From NCBI RefSeq assembly GCF_017086365.1, contig NZ_CP070969.1:1922001-1986000 (forward strand): DNA of 64,000 nucleotides, in the 5' to 3' direction. Under the pieces are notes generated by a model. That model had not been told where the DNA came from. It saw only the letters and a program-made list of their open reading frames with translations, and searched no databases. Each line of letters begins with the position of its first letter. Within the stretch, counting starts at the first letter, position 1. Origin of the DNA: Paenibacillus tianjinensis (GTDB lineage Bacteria > Bacillota > Bacilli > Paenibacillales > Paenibacillaceae). Below, in pieces: positions 56,558 through 64,000 of this stretch. The position numbers and the translations under genes are program-made.

Positions 56558-57385
56558 ATGGATACAATTACAGCAATAATTCTGGCAATCGTAGAAGGGA
56601 TTACCGAGTTTATCCCGGTTTCTTCCACAGGCCACATGATTTTGACCACGAAGCTGCTTGGCTTCGATGAGCAGGAACCCATCATGAAGACCTATGAAAT
56701 TGTTATTCAGCTCGGCGCCATTCTGGCTATTGCGTTAGTGTACCGCAAACGAATTCTTGATTTGCTTGGCATCGGACGCAGAGGCAGGGGCAGAGGCGGT
56801 GTGATGCCGGCCTCCCGGCTTAATCTGATCCACGTGATCCTCGGAATTGCTCCGGCATTGGCGGTAGCCTTTTTTGCCCGGGATTTTATCAAGGGCCTCT
56901 TCGGGGCTTCAACTGTGCTATGGGCGCTTGTTGCCGGGGGGATTCTAATGATTGTCGCGGAATGGTGGAACCGGCACAAGTCGCGGGTCACGGCGCACGA
57001 GCTTGATGATTTATCGTATGGCCAGGCGCTGGCCATTGGGTTGTATCAGATAATATCTGTACTCTGGCCCGGCTTTTCCCGTTCCGGATCAACGATTTCA
57101 GGCGGTATGCTGAGTGGAGTCAGTTACAAGGCATCAGCCGATTTCTCCTTTTTGATTGCTATTCCGATTATGTGCGCGGCATCCGGTTATGAACTGCTGG
57201 ACTCATACAAATATTTTACCAGTGATACTATCATGGACTTTGCCATCGGCTTTGTGATTTCATTTGTGGTTGCTTATGTAGTGGTTATTCTGTTTATGAA
57301 ACTGATTCAAAAGATCAGACCGACCCATTTTGCAATCTACCGCTTTATTCTGGCAGCTGTGTTCTGGCTGTTCATTATGCGTTAG
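56558..57385 (+). CDS. uppP: Undecaprenyl-diphosphatase
   Basis: A 275-aa membrane enzyme (BacA/UppP) that recycles the undecaprenyl carrier for cell-wall synthesis and gives bacitracin tolerance. The two signature regions are present: VEGITEFIPVSSTGHMIL (acidic and Ser/Thr residues) and LWPGFSRSGSTISGG (Arg/Ser). About eight membrane segments are predicted. CAGGAGGAAG precedes the ATG. It is downstream of yunD on the same strand with a 76-bp gap. Confidence 0.96.
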   Translation: MDTITAIILAIVEGITEFIPVSSTGHMILTTKLLGFDEQEPIMKTYEIVIQLGAILAIALVYRKRILDLLGIGRRGRGRGGVMPASRLNLIHVILGIAPALAVAFFARDFIKGLFGASTVLWALVAGGILMIVAEWWNRHKSRVTAHELDDLSYGQALAIGLYQIISVLWPGFSRSGSTISGGMLSGVSYKASADFSFLIAIPIMCAASGYELLDSYKYFTSDTIMDFAIGFVISFVVAYVVVILFMKLIQKIRPTHFAIYRFILAAVFWLFIMR

Positions 57386-57540
57386 ATCAAGGACTTGGCT
57401 ACCGGAAGAACAAACGAGCGGATAGGAATCTGAACTGATATTCATGCCGGTTCGCTCAAGGTAACGGTATAGACACAGCGTGTAACTAAAGGCATTGCAA
57501 CAGAATAGTAATTTACCGTTAAAGGCAGGAGTGAGCCAAG

Positions 57541-58641
57541 GTGCGTCTAGTATCCGTGAATCGGCTTCAGGCGGGGATGAAGCTGGGGAAAAAAATATAT
57601 AATGATGAAGGACTGGTTCTGCTCGCTGACGGGATTGAACTAACGGATGCGTTAATTAAGCGGCTGTCTAAGATCGATATCGGCTATATTTACATAGAGG
57701 ATGCCAACACAGACGATGTTGTTATAACTACAATGCTGCATGATGAAACGCGCAACCAGGCGCTCAAAGTAATCAGGAACCAGTTTCAGCAGATGTCCGG
57801 CGCTTCAGGCATTACTAAAGGCTTCTATCATCTGGACAAAAAATTCTCAAGTATTATGGACTCTATCCTGGATGATATGTCGTCGCAGGATGATCCGATG
57901 ATCATGCTGGCGGATATGCACACAGCAGATAATTATCTGTATGTGCATTCGCTGAATGTCTGCCTCTATACACTGGTGCTGGGAATTGCCCACGGCTACA
58001 GCAAGGAGGAGCTGCGTGTCATCGGCCTGGGATCCCTGCTGCATGATATCGGTAAAACCCAGATTCCGGTCAAAATTGTCCAAAAGCCCGGCATGCTGAG
58101 CGATGAGGAGTTTCGCCATATGCAGGCCCATACGGAGATCGGGTACCGGATTCTTAAGGATGAGCCTAATATACCTCTTCTGGCGGCCCACTGCGCATTG
58201 CAGCATCATGAACGCATTGACGGCTCCGGTTATCCGCGCGGGCTGACGGGTCCGCAAATTCATGAATATGCAAAATGGCTCGGGGTTGCCGACTCCTACG
58301 ATGCAATGACCTCAAACCGGATCTACAAAAAAGCGATGCTGCCCCATCAGGCCGTTGAAGCACTGTATGTAGGCTCTGGGACGCTGTATGAGCAGAAACA
58401 GCTTGAGCTCTTCAGAGACCGTGTTGCAATCTATCCGCTTGGTCTTACGGTAAAACTCAGCACTGGCGAGAGCGGTGTTGTTGTGAAGATTGATCCCAGT
58501 ACGCCGCATAGGCCGGTGGTACGTGTATTTACTGGCCCCGAGAATGAGCCTGTAACCCCGTATGAGCTGGACCTGGGTTCCGCGCTCTCCGTAGTCATTG
58601 CGGATGTTTCAGATAATGATGAGGCAGTGAAGTCTACCTAA
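57541..58641 (+). CDS. HD-GYP domain protein, probable c-di-GMP phosphodiesterase
   Basis: A 366-aa cytosolic protein. The N-terminal ~110 residues match in layout those of the paralogue at 53061 (RLQAGMKLGKKIYNDEGLVLL). The HD-GYP domain is intact: LLHDIGKTQIP, VQKPGMLSDEEFRHMQAHT, LQHHERIDGSGYPRGL and VADSYDAMTSNRIYKKA. It would hydrolyse cyclic di-GMP. The start is GTG at 57541 with GCAGGAGTG upstream. No fused sensor domain is visible. Confidence 0.92.
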   Translation: MRLVSVNRLQAGMKLGKKIYNDEGLVLLADGIELTDALIKRLSKIDIGYIYIEDANTDDVVITTMLHDETRNQALKVIRNQFQQMSGASGITKGFYHLDKKFSSIMDSILDDMSSQDDPMIMLADMHTADNYLYVHSLNVCLYTLVLGIAHGYSKEELRVIGLGSLLHDIGKTQIPVKIVQKPGMLSDEEFRHMQAHTEIGYRILKDEPNIPLLAAHCALQHHERIDGSGYPRGLTGPQIHEYAKWLGVADSYDAMTSNRIYKKAMLPHQAVEALYVGSGTLYEQKQLELFRDRVAIYPLGLTVKLSTGESGVVVKIDPSTPHRPVVRVFTGPENEPVTPYELDLGSALSVVIADVSDNDEAVKST

Positions 58642-58906
58642 TTGAATTGTTGCGGCAGGGGCTTTACATGACACTCCCTGCCTCTTAGCAGCGAGGAGAG
58701 AAAACGAGCCACCGCCGGGCAGCGGATGCTTGCTTTTCGCCCCGCTGTTTTTAGTTTAGATGCTGTACTCGTACCGCTTCCACAGCCTGAAGCTTTAGAA
58801 AATGCAGTTTTTTTGCCGGTCATGGTATGATAGAGGGTAAGTTACCGTTCTTATTAATTTATTTTGGGTTAATAATAAGGAATACGCATTAAAGGAGCAA
58901 GAATAA

Positions 58907-60043
58907 ATGAGTATATTAGAGCTATCATCAAGAACAATAAGGGAGCTGTCGCCAAGCTTCGATCCATGGGATCCGATTACTTCACTCCGCAAGCATGGAC
59001 GGCATGTACTGACCAGTGTGGAGATGACGGTTACCAATTTATGCAATATGCGCTGTGAGCACTGTGCGGTTGGCGACAGCCTGACAATGAAAGAAGGGGA
59101 GATGCTGCCGCTGAAGAATATGCTGGACCGCCTGGATGAAGTGGAGCATCTTCAGACGATCAGCATCACTGGCGGTGAGCCCATGTTCCGGGCTTCCACG
59201 GTGGAGAATACAATCGTACCGCTGCTGAAATATGCCCGTGAGCGGGGCGTGCGGTCGCAGATCAATTCCAATCTCACCATGCCTTATGCCCGGTATGAGA
59301 AGCTGCTTCCTTACCTGGATGTAATGCATATCTCATTCAATTATGTGAACGGCGATGATTTCCATGAGGTCGGCTTCGCAAACAGCGGCCATCCGGTCGC
59401 CAAGGAAGCCGCTTACCGGCTCTATGACACGATGCTGGAGAATTCACGACGGTTGAGTGAAGACGGCATGCTGATCTCAGCGGAGTCGATGATTAACTAC
59501 CGTACACACGCCAAGCTTCCGCAAATCCATAAGCTGATCGGGGATATGGGGGCCAGACGGCATGAAGTGCATCCGATGTATGCCTCCAGCTTCGCTTCCT
59601 CGCTTCCCGTACTGTCCTTGAAGGAGATGAGTGATGCCATTCATTCCTTGCTGGATGCCCGTGATCCGGAGATGTGGATGCTGTTTGGCACACTTCCATT
59701 TTTCGCCTGCAGCGCGCTTGAAGAAGATCAGAAGCTGCTGCGCAGACTACGTAAGGAGAAGAATGTGACGCTGCGCAATGATCCCGACGGACGAAACCGG
59801 GTGAACGTTAATATGTTTACCGGCGATGTGTTTGTAACGGATTTTGCCGATATTTCCGCCTTTGGCAATATTGGTGCAAGCAAGCTGGATGATATCTTCG
59901 CCGAGTGGCAGGAGAGCCATCCGCTTAATCAGAGGGTGAACTGCTTCTGTGAGGCAGCCAGCTGCTGCGGACCTAATCTTCTGGTGGCCGATATGTATTA
60001 TCCAAAGGTAGATTTCAAATCTAGAAAAGCGATCACTCTGTAG
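58907..60043 (+). CDS. yfkAB: Radical SAM protein YfkAB
   Basis: A 378-aa radical SAM enzyme. NLCNMRCEHC provides the CxxxCxxC for the 4Fe-4S cluster, and SITGGEPMF is the SAM-binding GGE motif. Near the C-terminus NCFCEAASCCGPN is the CxCxxxxC motif that defines the YfkAB family. In some B. subtilis annotations it is listed as two genes, yfkA and yfkB; here it is one frame. AAAGGAGC precedes the ATG. Substrate unknown; the nearby suf operon could supply its clusters. Confidence 0.92.
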   Translation: MSILELSSRTIRELSPSFDPWDPITSLRKHGRHVLTSVEMTVTNLCNMRCEHCAVGDSLTMKEGEMLPLKNMLDRLDEVEHLQTISITGGEPMFRASTVENTIVPLLKYARERGVRSQINSNLTMPYARYEKLLPYLDVMHISFNYVNGDDFHEVGFANSGHPVAKEAAYRLYDTMLENSRRLSEDGMLISAESMINYRTHAKLPQIHKLIGDMGARRHEVHPMYASSFASSLPVLSLKEMSDAIHSLLDARDPEMWMLFGTLPFFACSALEEDQKLLRRLRKEKNVTLRNDPDGRNRVNVNMFTGDVFVTDFADISAFGNIGASKLDDIFAEWQESHPLNQRVNCFCEAASCCGPNLLVADMYYPKVDFKSRKAITL

Positions 60044-60061
60044 AAATGAGGCGTTGTTATA

Positions 60062-61420
60062 GTGCATACGGAATTTGAAATAGGAAGATTGCTGCTTAAT
60101 CTTTTGCTGGTTCTGGTGCTGGTATTATTGAACGGTATATTTGTCGCAGCAGAGTTTTCGCTGGTCAAGGTGAGACAGTCCCGACTGACCCAGCTGGTCA
60201 GTGAAGGTAACAAGATGGCCGGATACGCACTGAAGGTCAACAAGAAGCTGGATGCCTATCTGTCCGCCACCCAGTTCGGAATTACGCTTGCTTCGCTTGG
60301 ACTCGGCTGGGTCGGGGAGCCGGCGATTTCAGAGCTGCTTGTAGAACCGCTGATGTACCAGCTGGGAGTTACCGATCATACTCTGATTTCCACCGTATCA
60401 GTCATTGTGGGCTTTTCTATTATTACCTTCTTACATATTGTGCTGGGTGAACTTGCACCGAAATCCCTGGCAATTCAAAAAACTGAAGGCTCCGCGCTGC
60501 TGCTGTCAGCACCGCTGATGTTCTTCTATAACTTGTTCCTGCCGTTCATTTGGGTGTTGAATGCTTCAGCGAATGCCCTTCTGAGGCTGGTAGGGGTAGA
60601 ACCTGCAAGTGAAGCCGAAGCGGCACACTCGGAAGAGGAAATCCGCATTCTGATGAATCAAAGCGCCAAAAGTGGTGTCATCGACAAAGATGAGATGAAG
60701 CTGATGGACAATATTTTTGAGTTCTCAGATTTGCTGGCCCGGGAGGTTATGTTACCGCGTACCGACATGGATGTGTTGTACAGCAATCTTTCGCTGGAAG
60801 AAAATATGCGGATTATTACGGAAACGAAACATTCCCGTTACCCGGTTGCCAACGAGGATAAGGACCGGATTATCGGCTTCATCCATATTACCGACCTGCT
60901 GTTTGCACCGCCGGAGCAACAGAATGACCTGGCATCGCTCGTCCGACCGATACTGAATGTGCCCGAATCGATGGAGATCAGCCATACGTTGCGGCTGATG
61001 CAGAAGAACAAGGCCCAGCTGACACTGGTGGTCGATGAATACGGCGGTACGGCCGGTTTGTTGACCGCTGAGGAAATCCTTGAAGAAATTGTAGGCGATC
61101 TGCATGATGAGTTCGAGGATGAGCGTCCTAGCGTTGAACGCAACGGCGAATATATCTCTGTCGAAGGCCGGATGCTGATCGAAGATGTCAACGATCTGAC
61201 TGGCGTTATTATCGAAGACGATGAGGTGGATTCTATCGGCGGCTGGCTGTTTAAGGAGCTGGAGGGCAATCCGTCCAAGGGTAAAAAGGTCGTTGTCGGT
61301 GATGTTACCTTTGAGGTGGAGGAATCGACCCGACTGCGGATCACCAGAATCAACATCCACCGCGAGAAGGCGCCGGAATCTGAGGAACCCGGCTCTGAAA
61401 GTGATGAGGATCAGGAGTAA
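60062..61420 (+). CDS. HlyC/CorC-family (CNNM, DUF21) transporter
   Basis: A 452-aa membrane protein. A DUF21 domain with three or four membrane segments (about 1-190; LNGIFVAAEFSLVKVRQSRL and ATQFGITLASLGLGWVGEP) is followed by a CBS pair (about 215-340; REVMLPRTDMDVLY and LTLVVDEYGGTAGLLTAEEILEE) and a C-terminal CorC_HlyC domain (about 350-435). Members act in magnesium or cobalt efflux. The start is GTG at 60062; its ribosome site is weak (GAGGCG). Confidence 0.9.
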   Translation: MHTEFEIGRLLLNLLLVLVLVLLNGIFVAAEFSLVKVRQSRLTQLVSEGNKMAGYALKVNKKLDAYLSATQFGITLASLGLGWVGEPAISELLVEPLMYQLGVTDHTLISTVSVIVGFSIITFLHIVLGELAPKSLAIQKTEGSALLLSAPLMFFYNLFLPFIWVLNASANALLRLVGVEPASEAEAAHSEEEIRILMNQSAKSGVIDKDEMKLMDNIFEFSDLLAREVMLPRTDMDVLYSNLSLEENMRIITETKHSRYPVANEDKDRIIGFIHITDLLFAPPEQQNDLASLVRPILNVPESMEISHTLRLMQKNKAQLTLVVDEYGGTAGLLTAEEILEEIVGDLHDEFEDERPSVERNGEYISVEGRMLIEDVNDLTGVIIEDDEVDSIGGWLFKELEGNPSKGKKVVVGDVTFEVEESTRLRITRINIHREKAPESEEPGSESDEDQE

Positions 61421-61451
61421 GCGCATTATCAATGGGCCCGGACAATATTAT

Positions 61452-61509
61452 AAACCGCACTGCTGTATATGGCTGCCGGCCAGATGCAGCAGTGCGGTTT
61501 TTTTTTGCT
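61452..61509 (+). terminator. Terminator of the CorC-family gene
   Basis: A 14-bp perfect stem AAACCGCACTGCTG / CAGCAGTGCGGTTT with a 21-base loop followed by TTTTTT. Confidence 0.9.
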
Positions 61510-61535
61510 GGGGCGTTCTGTTTCCTCCAGGGAGC

Positions 61536-61564
61536 GTCATAAAGTAGTTACGAAGTGATAAACG
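61536..61564 (+). promoter_or_regulatory. Candidate sigmaE promoter of cotJABC
   Basis: GTCATAAA (61536-61543), 13-bp spacer, GATAAACG (61557-61564), compared with GTCATATT and CATACAHT. The B. subtilis cotJ operon is sigmaE dependent. Confidence 0.35.
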
Positions 61565-61601
61565 TCCATAATAAGGAAATTCATGGAGGAGGGTGTACCT
61601 A

Positions 61602-61820
61602 TTGAACTCCCAGGAGCGTGTATGGGCAACGTATAGAGGGCCGTTTGATCCTTGCCCGCCGGTGCCGTTTAAGACGTATGTTGTGCCGCCCAACCAATTT
61701 ATTCATTTTCAGCCTCCGGGACTGCCGCAGTTTCCGCTATCTGAGGCGCTCAAGGCAGGGACTTTATGGCCTGCACTGTTCAGCCCGTATGAATCCAAAG
61801 CCGGAAAAGGAAGGGTGTAG
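61602..61820 (+). CDS. cotJA: Spore coat protein CotJA
   Basis: A 72-aa inner spore coat protein. The conserved core is YRGPFDPCPPVPFKTYVVPPNQFIHFQPP followed by FPLSEALKAGTLWPALFSPY. The TTG at 61602 has GGAGGAGGG about 9 bases upstream; a GTG three codons earlier (61593) is too close to it. First gene of cotJABC, 3 bases before cotJB. Confidence 0.93.
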   Translation: MNSQERVWATYRGPFDPCPPVPFKTYVVPPNQFIHFQPPGLPQFPLSEALKAGTLWPALFSPYESKAGKGRV

Positions 61821-61823
61821 GTC

Positions 61824-62093
61824 ATGGAAGAGGCAAAAGCTTGCGAACCCCGTTACTATGAAATGCTGGAGCAGCTGCAGGTGCTGGATTTTGCACTGGT
61901 CGAGCTCAATCTGTATCTGGACACCCACCCGGAGGATTTGAAGGCGATTGAACAGTTTAACCAGCTGACCCAGGAGCGCACCCGGCTGGCCAACCAGTTT
62001 CAGGAGCTGTATGGCCCTTTGCAGAACTTTGGGCGCGCGTATTCCAAATGCCCGTGGGAATGGAACCAGAGTCCTTGGCCTTGGCAGGTGTAA
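61824..62093 (+). CDS. cotJB: Spore coat protein CotJB
   Basis: An 89-aa coat protein with the family core YEMLEQLQVLDFALVELNLYLDTHP and the aromatic tail FGRAYSKCPWEWNQSPWPW. AAAGGAAGG precedes the ATG. Expressed in the mother cell in Bacillus. Confidence 0.94.
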   Translation: MEEAKACEPRYYEMLEQLQVLDFALVELNLYLDTHPEDLKAIEQFNQLTQERTRLANQFQELYGPLQNFGRAYSKCPWEWNQSPWPWQV

Positions 62094-62120
62094 AAAACCG
62101 TTTGGAGGGATGAATTCAGA

Positions 62121-62690
62121 ATGTGGATATATGAGAAAAAGCTGCAGTATCCAGTACGGGTGGGCAAATGCGATGTGAGAATGGCGCGCTATCTGACAGA
62201 GCAGTACGGCGGTGCAGACGGGGAATTGGCGGCGGCGCTGCGCTACATGAACCAGAGATATGCGATTCCCGATAAAGTAATCGGCGTACTGACAGATATT
62301 TCGACTGAAGAATTTGCCCACCTTGAAATGATTGCCACCATGATCTATAAGCTGACGAAAGATGCCTCCGTTCAGGAGCTTGAGGCTGCTGGTCTCGGCC
62401 CGAATTATGCACAGCGTGACCATGCGCTGTACTATCAGAACTCGGCAGGCGTACCCTGGACCGCAGCTTACATCCAGGCCAAGGGTGATCCGATCGCCGA
62501 CCTCTATGAAGATATTGCGGCTGAAGAAAAAGCCCGGGCTACATACCAGTGGCTGATCGACATGACCGATGATGTGGATCTGCAGGACAGTCTGAAGTTC
62601 CTGCGGGAGCGGGAGATTATTCATGCGATCCGCTTTAAGGAGTCGGTACAGATTCTGATCGAGGAGCAAGGGAAGAAGCGGGTGTTCTGA
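62121..62690 (+). CDS. cotJC: Spore coat protein CotJC, manganese-catalase family
   Basis: A 189-aa ferritin-like protein of the manganese catalase family, an inner-coat component. Metal ligands lie in ISTEEFAHLEMIATMI (Glu and His of helix 2) and DIAAEEKARATYQWLI and EIIHAIRF (helices 3 and 4). TTGGAGGG precedes the ATG. It ends cotJABC and is followed by a terminator and then a group II intron. Confidence 0.95.
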   Translation: MWIYEKKLQYPVRVGKCDVRMARYLTEQYGGADGELAAALRYMNQRYAIPDKVIGVLTDISTEEFAHLEMIATMIYKLTKDASVQELEAAGLGPNYAQRDHALYYQNSAGVPWTAAYIQAKGDPIADLYEDIAAEEKARATYQWLIDMTDDVDLQDSLKFLREREIIHAIRFKESVQILIEEQGKKRVF

Positions 62691-62731
62691 ATATGGCCTC
62701 CCGTGCCGTTACAGGAGCAGGCTGTACACAC

Positions 62732-62762
62732 AAAAACCGTGGATTTTATTCGCGGTTTTTTT
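62732..62762 (+). terminator. Terminator of cotJABC
   Basis: AAAAACCGTG / CGCGGTTTTT (one wobble) with T-run TTTTTTT; the intron begins five bases later. Confidence 0.8.
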
Positions 62763-62766
62763 GATG

Positions 62767-64000
62767 GTACGCCCAGCATGGGCGTCATCTCTAGGGTGAA
62801 AGTCCCGAGCGGGGGCTGGCAAGCGCCTACCGTTAGCCAAGGGCAAGGGTGTCCACCGTGAGGCGGAATCTGAAGGAAGCCGGAGGCAAAAGCACGACCT
62901 GAGGTACACGAATCCAATTTGAGGCGGTTGCAGCCGGATGAGTCACCCATACATGACAAAATCCAAAGCTGCCAAGGGCTGCAGCCGTAAACTTGGGCAG
63001 GTGCGGGCGGAAAGATGACGTTCTTATCTGGGGAGGCCTGCCGGAGGGGCAAGGAAAAAAAACTTGTAACCGTAGCCGAGAGGCTGCGCTGAACCGGCAG
63101 GAGTCAGCAGAGGCCATAGTACGTAAACTGCTGCAGCGTTTACGGAAGGGCTGAACCGAAAGGAGAGAGGAAACCGATGCGTTCGCATGAAGTGCAAAGA
63201 CAGCAGAATATCTCGCAAGAGAGCTTACGGCAAAGAGAAGCGGTGAAGCCGCCAGGGTATGCCGGAGCGCCGAGTTCTTCGTCGGCACAAATCGCCCCTT
63301 CCTCTCGCGAAGCAGAGAGCAACTTGCTGGAGCGAATGCTCGAAGGAGACAACCTTCGGCTCGCGTATAAACGAGTGGTACAAAACGGAGGAGCGCCCGG
63401 TGTGGACAATGTAACGGTAGCGAATCTACAAGCTTATTTGAAAACACATTGGGAATCGGTGAAAGCCGAACTCTTAGCGGGGGCTTACAGACCTGCGTCA
63501 GTCAAACGGGTGGAAATCCCCAAACCCGGAGGCGGTGTGAGGCTGCTAGGCATCCCAACCGTTATGGACCGTTTTCTCCAGCAGGCGCTTCTACAAGTCA
63601 TGAACCCGATCTTTGACGCAGAGTTCTCCTGGTATAGCTATGGCTTTCGACCGGGGAAAAGTGCACATGACGCCGTGAAACAAGCGCAAAGATATATCCA
63701 AAGTGGCCTCCGGTGGGTCATAGACCTCGATCTGGAGAAATTCTTTGACCGGATAAACCACGACATGCTGATGGCAAGAGTGGCGCGGAAAGTGACAGAC
63801 AAAAGAGTACTGATCCTGATTCGTGCGTATCTGAACGCCGGAGTTATGGTGAACGGAAAGCTGGAACGTAGCCGGGAAGGAACGCCCCAAGGCGGTCCGC
63901 TCAGTCCGCTTTTGGCAAACATTCTACTGGACGATCTGGATAAGGAATTGGCCGGACGCGGGCTGCGTTTTGTACGCTATGCGGACGACTGTAATATCTT
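62767..64000 (+). mobile_element. Group II intron, 5' part (continues past the window)
   Basis: The 5' end reads GTACGCCCAGCATGGGCGTC, then CTAGGGTGAAAGTCCC and GGCTGGCAAGCGCCTAC, the familiar domain I start of bacterial group II introns. The usual first bases are GTGYG; here GTACG. About 410 bp of ribozyme sequence (62767-63176) precede the reverse-transcriptase frame. Short frames on the opposite strand here are shadows of structured RNA. The 3' domains V/VI and the downstream exon lie outside the window. Insertion immediately after a terminator hairpin resembles the habit of class C introns; the class itself is not established here. Confidence 0.9.
63177..64000 (+). CDS. ltrA: Group II intron reverse transcriptase/maturase (partial)
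   Basis: The intron-encoded protein, 274 codons visible before the window edge. A basic/Gln/Ser-rich leader (1-45) precedes the RT-0 region LLERMLEGDNLRLAYKRVVQNGGAPGVDN. RT blocks follow: VEIPKPGGGVRLLGIPTVMDR, SYGFRPGKSAHDAV, VIDLDLEKFFDRINHD, GTPQGGPLSPLLANI and the catalytic YADD (Y268 to D271). Maturase and any endonuclease domain are beyond the edge. AAGGAGAGAGG precedes the ATG. It splices and mobilises the host intron. Confidence 0.93.
   Translation, partial: MRSHEVQRQQNISQESLRQREAVKPPGYAGAPSSSSAQIAPSSREAESNLLERMLEGDNLRLAYKRVVQNGGAPGVDNVTVANLQAYLKTHWESVKAELLAGAYRPASVKRVEIPKPGGGVRLLGIPTVMDRFLQQALLQVMNPIFDAEFSWYSYGFRPGKSAHDAVKQAQRYIQSGLRWVIDLDLEKFFDRINHDMLMARVARKVTDKRVLILIRAYLNAGVMVNGKLERSREGTPQGGPLSPLLANILLDDLDKELAGRGLRFVRYADDCNI

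Noticed and set aside
60752..61432. 226-codon minus frame opposite the CorC-family gene
   Set aside because: Shadow of the CBS/CorC region, which is clearly coding on the plus strand.
62621..63447. Several minus-strand frames over the intron 5' region
   Set aside because: They run opposite the structured intron RNA and the RT frame and have no domain or ribosome site.

Overview
The window looks like a chromosomal segment of a Paenibacillus-type, spore-forming Firmicute. The evidence is strong AGGAGG ribosome sites with many TTG/GTG starts, a sufCDSUB operon, cotJABC, yhbH, yunC/yunD and yfkAB homologues, DUF2812/PadR and DUF1802 genes, and an SLH-anchored surface amylase. No rRNA, tRNA or CRISPR array is visible.

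Layout. (1) 1-18634 is a starch/maltodextrin utilisation island. It holds a GH65 maltose phosphorylase (cut by the left edge), beta-phosphoglucomutase, a LacI-family regulator, a 2564-aa surface amylase-pullulanase with two GH13 domains, a cytosolic GH13_20 cyclomaltodextrinase/neopullulanase and the MalEFG-type importer. LacI-type boxes related to GCAAACGTTTGC lie in front of most of these units, so the island reads as one regulon: polymer is cut at the cell surface, maltodextrins are imported, then hydrolysed and phosphorolysed in the cytosol. A chemoreceptor follows the importer. (2) 20983-23627: an AraC regulator and a GH4 alpha-galactosidase. (3) 23704-26042: a PadR/DUF2812 pair with a 19-bp-arm palindrome, and sporulation protein YhbH. 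(4) 26144-35365: a very large DUF11 repeat protein, now in two overlapping frames, with no secretion signal and a sporulation-type -10 element upstream; a methyltransferase-like gene lies before it. (5) 35540-41832: mostly single housekeeping or unknown genes (amidohydrolase, lipoprotein, membrane proteins, YunC, Dps, DUF1802). (6) 42066-47243: the suf Fe-S assembly operon, whose promoter contains a perfect PerR-type box. (7) 47427-52570: a DUF2935 protein and a heterodimeric ABC exporter. (8) 52645-61420: two HD-GYP proteins (one lacking the metal-binding His), a MoaD-MoaE fusion, YunD, UppP, YfkAB and a CorC-type transporter. (9) 61602-62690: cotJABC, followed immediately by its terminator and then a group II intron with a reverse-transcriptase ORF that runs off the right edge.

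The points most worth a second look are the split giant DUF11 protein (strict two-domain ~770-bp periodicity, likely ATT start, sporulation promoter), the family of hairpin-forming tandem repeats placed directly before the ribosome sites of three unrelated genes, the Per box on suf, the HD-to-ID change in one HD-GYP protein, and the internal Gly-Gly of the MoaD-MoaE fusion.
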